Assembly (NCBI GenBank): GCA_958407995.1 | Contig: CATYJU010000061.1 | Location: 1-8,602, forward strand | From: an uncultured Collinsella sp. | GTDB taxonomy: Bacteria > Actinomycetota > Coriobacteriia > Coriobacteriales > Coriobacteriaceae | Direction of reading: 5' to 3' | DNA length: 8,602 nucleotides | Shown here: positions 1 to 5,148 of the stretch, in pieces | Numbering within the stretch: position 1 is the first letter of the stretch | How the letters are laid out: the number at the start of each line of letters is the position of its first letter | Program-made: the position numbers and the translations under genes | Notes under the pieces: model-generated | Database searches by the model: none | What the model was told of the DNA's origin: nothing | The model's input: the letters and a program-made list of their open reading frames with translations, nothing else

Positions 1-19
1 CCGGCGCACTCCGCAGGAC

Positions 20-64
20 GCAAGAAGCCCTCGCCGCACGAAGTGCGCAGCGAGGGCTTCTTGC
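20..64 (-). terminator. Hairpin, probable terminator of the aminotransferase gene
   Basis: A perfect 15-bp stem (20-34 with 50-64) encloses a second 5-bp stem (35-39 with 43-47, loop GAA) with a two-base bulge at 48-49. It lies about 57 nt beyond the stop of the minus-strand aminotransferase gene. There is no long T run after the stem on either strand; the A/T-rich base of the stem (AAGAAG/CTTCTT) provides the only U-rich part. The near-perfect symmetry means it could act in both directions, also ending a gene that enters from the left of the window. The hairpin is seen directly; the terminator role is inferred. Confidence 0.7.
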
Positions 65-79
65 ATGTCCGAGGACGCG

Positions 80-106
80 CCGGGAGGGAGCTTACTCTCT
101 GCCCGG
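80..106 (-). other. Second hairpin just downstream of the aminotransferase stop
   Basis: CCGGG (80-84) pairs with CCCGG (102-106), and AGGGAG (85-90) pairs with CTCTCT (95-100) with one G-U pair, loop CTTA, and a single bulged G at 101. On the minus strand it begins 14 nt after the aminotransferase stop codon. It has no T tract. It may protect the mRNA 3' end or assist the larger hairpin at 20-64. The fold is seen; its role is unknown. Confidence 0.35.
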
Positions 107-120
107 ACAGGAAAGGCTAA

Positions 121-1173
121 TTACGCGACGGTGTAAACCCAGTTGTGCTTGTCCTCGACAGCACCAGACTGGATGCCGGTCAGAGTCTCGCGGAGCTTCT
201 TCATCACAGGGCCGATCTCGGTGTAGCCAGCCGGGAAGGTCACGGTCTCGTCGGCGCCGTAAACCTTGTTGTCGATCTCGCCAACCGGGGAGATGACGGC
301 AGCGGTGCCGCACAGGCCGCACTCGACAAAGGTACCGGCCTTGACCTCGGCCCACTCGACGGGACGCTGGTCAACGGTCATGCCCAGGTCCTGAGCAACC
401 TGAACGAGCGAACGACGGGTAATAGAGGGCAGGATGGAGTCGGTGTGCGACTGCGGAACGACGAGCGTGCCGTCCTCCTTCACGAACAGGACGTTGGCGC
501 CGCCGGTCTCCTCAACATAGGTGCGGGACTCGGAGTCGAGATACAGGTTCTCGGCATAGCCCTCGCGATGGGCCTCCATCGTGGGCTTGAGGGACATGGC
601 GTAGTTCAGGCCGGCCTTGATGTTGCCGGTGCCGTGCGGTGCCGCACGGTCATACTCGGAAACGCGCAGCTTAACGGGCTTGAGGCCGCCCTTAAAGTAC
701 GGACCGACCGGGGTCACGAGAATGCGGAACGTGTACTCAGGAGCGGGAGCCACGCCGATCACGTCACCGGAGCCGATCATAAACGGACGCACGTACAGGG
801 TCGCGCCGGAACCGAAGGGCGGAACCCAGGCGGCGTTGGCAGAAACGACCTGCTTGACGGCCTCAACGAACTTGTCCTTGGGGAACGGGGGCATCTCGAG
901 GCGCTGGGCAGAGTTATACATGCGCTCGGCGTTCATGTCGGGACGGAAGCAGACGATGCTGCCGTCCTCGGCGGTGTAAGCCTTCAGGCCCTCAAAGACC
1001 TCCTGGCAGTAATGGAAGATGCCGCCGCACTCGGAGACATGCAGGGTGTGGTCGGTGGTCAGGCCACCCTCGTCCCACTCGCCGTCCTTCCAATGGGCCT
1101 CGTAGCTGTAATCGGTCTTCATGTAGCCAAAGCCGAGGCTACCCCAATCGATATCCTTCTTCTCGACAGTCAT
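121..1173 (-). CDS. ilvE: Branched-chain amino acid aminotransferase (BCAT, class II type)
   Basis: This 350-residue cytoplasmic PLP enzyme interconverts leucine, isoleucine and valine with their 2-oxo acids, using 2-oxoglutarate/glutamate as partner. It is the last step of branched-chain amino acid synthesis and the first of their breakdown. It belongs to fold type IV, and its length matches the long (ilvE_II) bacterial and eukaryotic group. Visible motifs are the PLP lysine K186 in GNIKAGLNYA, the EETGGANVLF segment (221-230), the TDSILPSITR segment (244-253), and the cofactor phosphate-binding CGTAAVISPVGEI near the C-terminus (288-300). C285 and C288 form a CGLC motif beside that loop. 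The ATG at 1171-1173 is chosen because AAGGAG sits 6 nt upstream (1180-1185) and the conserved sequence starts there; an in-frame extension to a GTG at 1323 adds Arg-rich residues unlike the family. It appears to be monocistronic. Confidence 0.95.
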   Translation of the reverse strand: MTVEKKDIDWGSLGFGYMKTDYSYEAHWKDGEWDEGGLTTDHTLHVSECGGIFHYCQEVFEGLKAYTAEDGSIVCFRPDMNAERMYNSAQRLEMPPFPKDKFVEAVKQVVSANAAWVPPFGSGATLYVRPFMIGSGDVIGVAPAPEYTFRILVTPVGPYFKGGLKPVKLRVSEYDRAAPHGTGNIKAGLNYAMSLKPTMEAHREGYAENLYLDSESRTYVEETGGANVLFVKEDGTLVVPQSHTDSILPSITRRSLVQVAQDLGMTVDQRPVEWAEVKAGTFVECGLCGTAAVISPVGEIDNKVYGADETVTFPAGYTEIGPVMKKLRETLTGIQSGAVEDKHNWVYTVA

Positions 1174-1319
1174 ATGTCGCTCCTTACATACACAGTTGCA
1201 TACTCGCGAACCCGCACGCAAGGACCGAGGCCGACCGCGTCGCAACGTCGCACGCCCGGAGCGTAGAGCCGGACGGGACACGCGAGCAGCATCAAAGCCG
1301 ATGGCACGTCGATTCGCAT
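1170..1319 (-). other. Possible 49-codon leader reading frame overlapping the ilvE start
   Basis: On the minus strand an ATG at 1317-1319 opens a frame that stays open for 49 codons. It ends in a TGA that overlaps the ilvE ATG (ATGA, 4-nt overlap). The predicted peptide starts MRIDVPSALMLLACPVRLYA and has about 15 Ile, Leu or Val residues. The ATG is only 7 nt beyond a TACAAT box, so a transcript starting there would be leaderless, a common arrangement in actinobacteria. Against it: the region is GC-rich, where open frames arise by chance; there is no ribosome binding site; codon use is mixed; and no obvious run of Leu/Ile/Val codons or attenuator hairpin is present. It may simply be untranslated leader. 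Confidence 0.22.
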
Positions 1320-1326
1320 GCACGAG

Positions 1327-1378
1327 ATTGTACTCCGCTCGCGCGTCTGATAAAACGCTTTTCTTTAACTAAGTAAAG
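1327..1378 (-). promoter_or_regulatory. Candidate ilvE promoter with AT-rich upstream region
   Basis: Read on the minus strand, a good -10 box TACAAT (1327-1332) is preceded 16 bp upstream by a weak -35 TTTATC (1349-1354). The stretch just upstream (about 1351-1388) is far more AT-rich than its surroundings. It contains the inverted repeat CTTTA-6 nt-TAAAG (1363-1378), which could be an operator or an UP-like element. Transcription from here would give a leader of roughly 150 nt before ilvE. The boxes are seen; promoter use is inferred. Confidence 0.4.
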
Positions 1379-1402
1379 TATTTTCATTTGACCGAAGCTG
1401 AA

Positions 1403-1434
1403 GAGGCCCGCCACCGTAAACGGTGACGGGCCTC
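1403..1434 (-). terminator. Hairpin terminator after the DedA-family gene
   Basis: GAGGCCCG (1403-1410) pairs with CGGGCCTC (1427-1434), and the inner CACCG (1412-1416) pairs with CGGTG (1421-1425), loop TAAA, with one mismatched pair between the two stems. On the minus strand it lies about 28 nt after the DedA stop codon. The following sequence is TTCAGCTTC rather than a long T run, so termination may be moderate. Its two-storey shape resembles the hairpin at 20-64. Confidence 0.7.
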
Positions 1435-1462
1435 AACTGCACGGTTTGCGCGCTGGCTCGAG

Positions 1463-2110
1463 CTACGCGTTCTTTTTGCCCAGCTTAGCCTTAACCAGAC
1501 CGACCACGGTCGGGATGATCGACACGGCAACGATGCCAACGATTAGCAGCTCAAAGTGCTCCTGCACAAAGGGAATGCCACCAAAGAAGTAGCCCAGCAG
1601 TGTAAAGAGCGTTGACCAGGTAATGCCGCCCAGCACGTTAAAGATGACAAAGTTGCGCCAGTGCATGCCGCCCATGCCGGCGATAAAGGGCACAAAGGTG
1701 CGGATAAACGGGAAGAAGCGACCCAGGAAGATGGCCAGGTGACCCCACTTGTCCAAGAAATCCTCGGACTTTTTGATGCGCTCGGGCGTCATAGCCTTGA
1801 CCTTGCCCGAAGCGATGATCTTTTTGCCAAAGAAGTGACCGATCATAAAGTTGCACTGATCGCCCAAAATGGCAGCGGCCCATGCGGTGGCCAGAAGCGC
1901 CACAATGTTAAAGCCGCCATTGTGGGCAAAGAAACCCGAGGCGAACAGCAGCGAATCACCGGGAAGAAACGGGAAGAACACCACGCCCGTCTCGATAAAG
2001 ATGATCAGGAACACGCAGCCGTAGGCCATAAGCGGGCCGGCGGCGATCCAGCTGGCGATCGCGGTGCGCGGGTCTTTGAGCAGCTCGGCGATAAAATTAA
2101 TGAAACCCAT
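1463..2110 (-). CDS. DedA-family (SNARE-associated/VTT domain) integral membrane protein
   Basis: This is a 215-residue inner-membrane protein of the DedA family (VTT domain, PF09335). Members contribute to envelope integrity and proton-motive-force homeostasis, and some recycle undecaprenyl phosphate across the membrane (UptA type). The family hallmarks are visible: E40 and D52 in the ETGVVFFPFLPGDSLLF segment (40-56); GDQCNFMIGHFFGKK (83-97); and R131 and R137 in LGRFFPFIRTFVPFIAGM (129-146), followed by W150/F153 and NVLGGITWS (158-166). E40, D52, R131 and R137 correspond to residues known to be essential in E. coli YqjA. The C-terminus is basic (KAKLGKKNA). The ATG at 2108-2110 is preferred over an in-frame ATG at 2194 because GAGAGG lies 9 nt upstream and the extra 28 residues are not family-like. 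It is a single gene, divergent from cysE. Which DedA subgroup and substrate it has cannot be decided by eye. Confidence 0.92.
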   Translation of the reverse strand: MGFINFIAELLKDPRTAIASWIAAGPLMAYGCVFLIIFIETGVVFFPFLPGDSLLFASGFFAHNGGFNIVALLATAWAAAILGDQCNFMIGHFFGKKIIASGKVKAMTPERIKKSEDFLDKWGHLAIFLGRFFPFIRTFVPFIAGMGGMHWRNFVIFNVLGGITWSTLFTLLGYFFGGIPFVQEHFELLIVGIVAVSIIPTVVGLVKAKLGKKNA

Positions 2111-2156
2111 GAAGTAAAACCTCTCAGTTGTGGGCGCGGATACGTCCAAGTTGACC

Positions 2157-2190
2157 AGTATACGGTTGCGGCGCCCCCTCGTGCGCAACC
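2157..2190 (-). promoter_or_regulatory. Candidate dedA promoter with a flanking inverted repeat
   Basis: On the minus strand a TATACT -10 box (plus 2157-2162) sits about 47 nt upstream of the DedA start. No good -35 is present at the proper spacing. Instead the -35 zone is filled by a 7-bp inverted repeat, GGTTGCG (2164-2170) and CGCAACC (2184-2190), with a 13-nt spacer. That pattern suggests a regulator site directly upstream of the -10. The repeat is seen; the regulatory role is inference. Confidence 0.35.
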
Positions 2191-2264
2191 CCACAAAAGC
2201 ATGACTCCATTACCAGCAAGTTTGCATAACTGACACCTGTCGTGCAATGCCGCCAAGAATGTCC

Positions 2265-2304
2265 TTCCTAATCCCTAGCGAATCGCTATACTTTATTGAA
2301 TCGC
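2265..2304 (+). promoter_or_regulatory. Candidate cysE promoter with small repeats
   Basis: A TATACT -10 box (2287-2292) lies about 42 nt before the cysE GTG, with only a weak TTCCTA -35 match 16 bp upstream (2265-2270). A perfect 5-3-5 inverted repeat, TAGCG-AAT-CGCTA (2276-2288), runs into the -10. The heptamer GAATCGC occurs at 2280-2286 and again at 2298-2304, 18 bp apart and on both sides of the -10. A weak -35 with repeats around the -10 fits a regulated promoter, but no known operator was recognised. Confidence 0.4.
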
Positions 2305-2333
2305 ATTGCCATGGCGCTAAGGGAGGGCGGACG

Positions 2334-3038
2334 GTGAGCTTTATCAATACCATTCGCGAGGACATCAAGACCGTCCAGGCGCAGGACCCCGCCGCGCAAA
2401 ACGGCCTGGTCATTTTCCTTTCGTACCCCGGCCTGCACGCCAAGTGGAACCACGTGCCCGAGCACTGGCTCTGGGAGCACGGTCATCGCTCACTTGCCCG
2501 TGTGCTCTCGCAAATCACCCGCCACATCACCGGCGTCGAGATTCATCCCGCCGCACAGATCGGCAAGCACTTCTTTATCGACCACGCCATGGGCGTCGTT
2601 ATTGGCGAGACTACCATCGTGGGCGACAACTGTGTACTCTACCAGGGCGTCACGCTCGGCGGTACCGGCAACGAGACCGGCAAACGCCACCCCACCCTGG
2701 GCAACAACGTCACCGTGGGCACGGGCGCCAAGGTACTCGGCAACATTAGCATCGGCAACAACGTCAAAATCGGCGGCAACTCAGTTGTCGTCAAGGACGT
2801 GCCCGATAACTGCACCGTCGTGGGCGTGCCGGGACGCATCATCAAGCGCAACGGCTGCCGCGTGTTCGAGGAGAGCTTCGATGCCAAGCAGCATCGCGAG
2901 TACATGCCCGACGATGCCGCCGAGCAATCCGCGCTCAACCGTCAAGGCATCACCGAGAATGCCCGCCGCGTCAAGGAACTCGAGCGAGAGGTGGCCGAGC
3001 TCAAGGCCCTCGTCGCCAAGCTCGTGGACGAGCGCTAG
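2334..3038 (+). CDS. cysE: Serine O-acetyltransferase
   Basis: This 234-residue enzyme transfers acetyl from acetyl-CoA to L-serine, giving O-acetylserine, the committed precursor of cysteine. It has a short N-terminal helical domain (about 1-65) followed by left-handed beta-helix hexapeptide repeats (about 68-168). Catalytic signatures are D83-H84 in FIDHAMGVVIGET and H119 in GKRHP; the VTLGGTG loop (106-112) is also present. It matches the short Bacillus-type CysE rather than the longer enterobacterial one. The C-terminal part (208-234) is a charged heptad-like helix, RVKELEREVAELKALV, likely a coiled coil that may assist oligomer or partner contacts. The GTG at 2334 is chosen because GGAGG (2322-2326) sits 7 nt upstream and family similarity starts there; an upstream in-frame ATG at 2247 would add unrelated residues and precede the promoter-like TATACT. 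No cysK lies beside it, so it is transcribed alone. Confidence 0.94.
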   Translation: MSFINTIREDIKTVQAQDPAAQNGLVIFLSYPGLHAKWNHVPEHWLWEHGHRSLARVLSQITRHITGVEIHPAAQIGKHFFIDHAMGVVIGETTIVGDNCVLYQGVTLGGTGNETGKRHPTLGNNVTVGTGAKVLGNISIGNNVKIGGNSVVVKDVPDNCTVVGVPGRIIKRNGCRVFEESFDAKQHREYMPDDAAEQSALNRQGITENARRVKELEREVAELKALVAKLVDER

Positions 3039-3074
3039 AGCCGGACGGCCACCGACAACATTGACGCCAACGCA

Positions 3075-3115
3075 AAGGCGCGCCAGAGGATTCACCCCCG
3101 GCGCGCCTTATTTGC
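3075..3115 (+). terminator. cysE rho-independent terminator
   Basis: AAGGCGCGCC (3075-3084) pairs perfectly with GGCGCGCCTT (3100-3109) across a 15-nt loop, followed by ATTT. An outer GCAAA/TTTGC pairing (3072-3076 and 3111-3115) is an alternative register. It lies about 36 nt after the cysE stop. On the other strand it could also back up termination of the convergent exporter operon. Confidence 0.75.
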
Positions 3116-3116
3116 G

Positions 3117-3147
3117 ATGTGACAAAGGGACTGTCCCTTTGTCACAT
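3117..3147. repeat. 31-bp perfect palindrome over the exporter gene's stop codon
   Basis: Two 14-bp arms, ATGTGACAAAGGGA (3117-3130) and its exact complement (3134-3147), flank a 3-nt centre CTG. The element lies between the convergent cysE and exporter genes. Its last base overlaps the TAA stop (3147-3149) of the minus-strand ABC gene. There is no T tract beyond either arm, so it is not a classic terminator, although it could stop transcription or protect both mRNA 3' ends. Its form suggests a dispersed palindromic element. I believe similar GTGACAAAGGGAC palindromes recur in Collinsella and relatives, but that is from memory and cannot be checked here. Confidence 0.75.
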
Positions 3148-5147
3148 TATGCGAACTGACTCAGATAGAGGTCGGCGTAGGCACCCTCGGCAGCCAGCAG
3201 CTCCTTATGCGTACCCTGCTCGATAATGTTGCCGTGATCCATGACCAAGATCAGGTCGGCATCTACGATCGTCGACAGACGGTGCGCGATCACAAAGCTC
3301 GTACGCCCACGCATGAGCGCGTCCATGGCGCGGCCGATGGCGAGCTCGGTGCGCGTGTCCACACTCGACGTCGCCTCGTCCAGGATGAGAATCGCCGGGT
3401 TGTTGAGCAGCACGCGCGCAATGGTCAGCAGCTGGCGCTGACCCTGGCTAATGCTCTCGGCATCGTTGGCCACGCGCGTGTCATAGCCCTGCGGCATGGT
3501 GCGCACAAAGAAGTCGACCTGCGCGGCGCGTGCGGCCGCCACGATCTCCTCGCGCGTCGCCTCGGGGCAGCCATAGGCGATATTCTCGGCAATCGTTCCG
3601 TCGAACAGCCAGGCATCCTGCAACACCATGCCAAACTGCTGGCGCAGCTCGCCACGATCCATGCGGCTCGTGTCCACGCCGTCGAGCGTAATGCGCCCGC
3701 CGTCAATCTCGTAGAAGCGCATGAGCAGGTTGATGAGCGTGGTTTTGCCCGCGCCCGTGGTTCCCACCACGGCGATCTTCTGGCCCGGCTCGGCGGTAAA
3801 CGACACGTCGCGCATGAGCGGCTTGTCGGGCGCGTAGCCAAAGCGTACATGCTCAAAAGCGACACGGCCCTCAACGCGACCCGGCAGCCTGGCGGCCTCG
3901 CCCGGCTGCGGATCCGCCTCCATCTCGGGTTCATCGAGCAGGTCGAACACGCGCTCCGCACTCGCCAGCGCGCTCTGCAGCGAGTTGAAGGTAAACGACA
4001 GCTGCGTCATGGGCTCAGATGCCTCGTAGATAAACTGGAAGAACGCCTGGAACACGCCGACGGTCATGTGGCCGGCAACCAGCATACTGCAGCCCACAAT
4101 CGCAATCACGATCTGTGCCAGGCGGCCGATAAAGCGCACCGCGGGGCCGACGGCGTTAATCATGAAGTCGGCCTTGGCACTCACGCGTGCCAGCTCGCCC
4201 GAGGCCTGGTGTACCTCGGCAGAACTTTGGCGCTCGCGGTTAAACGCGCGAATCACCAGACGGCCCGAGTAGCCTTCCTCAACCGCGCTCGTAATCCTTG
4301 ACACCCACTCCTGGCGCTCACCGGTTACGTCATGCGTGCGGCGCGAGACCACCTTGGTCACCAACAGCGACAACGCCGTAAAGAACAAAAAGACGAGCGT
4401 GAGCGGCACGCTAAACACGAACATCACGCTCACGGCGCCCACCACGGTACCGATCGACACCAGAAGCTGCAGCAAGCCGCGCTGCATGCTCTCGGACATC
4501 TTGTCCAAGTCGTTGGTCGCACGGCTTACGACCTCACCGGGACGATGCGCGTCAAAGAAGGCAAGCGGCAGACGGTTGAGCTTTTGTGCGATGCGGTTGC
4601 GTAGGAGCAGGTTGAGGCGTTCGGCCACGCTCGACATCAAAAAGCTCTGGAGTGCGTAGAACGAGGCAGCGGCCGTCCAGATCATAAAGTAGATGAAGAT
4701 GGTCCTGCCGCAGTTCTCCCAGGTGATGTTGAAGGTGGTGTCGTTGGCAAACGCCACCTGAATGTGGCCCCACAGCTCATCGATCACGCGGGCGCTGTAT
4801 GCCGGCGCGGCGGTGTTAAAGATGGCATAGAACACAATGCTCGCGAACACGATATAGAAGCGCCAGTGGTCGCCGGCAGCCTCGCTCCACAGGCGGCGCA
4901 CCGTCGCCCAGGTGTCGCGGGGTGTCTCGTCCTCATCCTCGTCGTCAACGTCGCGCATGCGCTCCGCCTCGGCGCGGGCGCGCTCGTCCTCGGCGCGCTC
5001 ATTTTCCTCATAGAGTGCCTGGCGACGAGCCTCGCGCTCCGCCGCCTTGGCGGCTTCGTCCAGGTCGGGCGTGGCGCCCGTCTCCTCAACTGTCTCTGCA
5101 TCCGCGGCGCCATCGGCGATGCCCTGCTTCTTGAGCTCCTCGGTCAT
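3147..5147 (-). CDS. ABC exporter half-transporter, catalytic (TM288-like) subunit
   Basis: This 666-residue membrane protein has six predicted transmembrane helices (about 96-382) and a C-terminal ATPase domain. ATPase motifs: Walker A GTTGAGKTT (462-470), Q-loop Q510, signature SQGQR (567-571), Walker B ILILDEATSS with D590 and catalytic E591, and H-loop H622. The intact Glu and His with a variant SQGQ signature identify it as the partner that supplies the competent Walker site in a TM288/LmrD/BmrD-type heterodimer. The first ~77 residues are an unusual hydrophilic extension, Ala/Glu/Arg-rich and ending in DDEDEDE (68-74), probably a coiled coil in the cytoplasm. The ATG at 5145-5147 is used because GGAGGTGA (5153-5160) lies 5 nt upstream; a GTG at 5154-5156 would overlap that site. 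The gene starts 1 nt after the preceding subunit's stop. Substrate unknown, probably drugs or lipids. Confidence 0.93.
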   Translation of the reverse strand: MTEELKKQGIADGAADAETVEETGATPDLDEAAKAAEREARRQALYEENERAEDERARAEAERMRDVDDEDEDETPRDTWATVRRLWSEAAGDHWRFYIVFASIVFYAIFNTAAPAYSARVIDELWGHIQVAFANDTTFNITWENCGRTIFIYFMIWTAAASFYALQSFLMSSVAERLNLLLRNRIAQKLNRLPLAFFDAHRPGEVVSRATNDLDKMSESMQRGLLQLLVSIGTVVGAVSVMFVFSVPLTLVFLFFTALSLLVTKVVSRRTHDVTGERQEWVSRITSAVEEGYSGRLVIRAFNRERQSSAEVHQASGELARVSAKADFMINAVGPAVRFIGRLAQIVIAIVGCSMLVAGHMTVGVFQAFFQFIYEASEPMTQLSFTFNSLQSALASAERVFDLLDEPEMEADPQPGEAARLPGRVEGRVAFEHVRFGYAPDKPLMRDVSFTAEPGQKIAVVGTTGAGKTTLINLLMRFYEIDGGRITLDGVDTSRMDRGELRQQFGMVLQDAWLFDGTIAENIAYGCPEATREEIVAAARAAQVDFFVRTMPQGYDTRVANDAESISQGQRQLLTIARVLLNNPAILILDEATSSVDTRTELAIGRAMDALMRGRTSFVIAHRLSTIVDADLILVMDHGNIIEQGTHKELLAAEGAYADLYLSQFA

Positions 5148-5148
5148 G

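Noticed and set aside
145..1266. 373-codon open frame on the plus strand, antisense to ilvE
   Set aside because: It mirrors a clear BCAT gene, its product is a low-complexity Leu/Gly/Val/His mix with no family features, and such antisense frames are expected from GC-rich third positions.
1174..1323. In-frame N-terminal extension of IlvE from a GTG at 1323
   Set aside because: The added 50 residues are Arg-rich and unlike any BCAT, and the downstream ATG has a well-spaced AAGGAG.
2247..2333. In-frame ATG extension of CysE
   Set aside because: It would start upstream of the promoter-like TATACT, adds residues not found in CysE proteins, and the GTG at 2334 has a GGAGG 7 nt upstream.
3117..3147. 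The palindrome as a classic rho-independent terminator
   Set aside because: Neither arm is followed by a T tract, and a conventional terminator for cysE is already present at 3075-3115.
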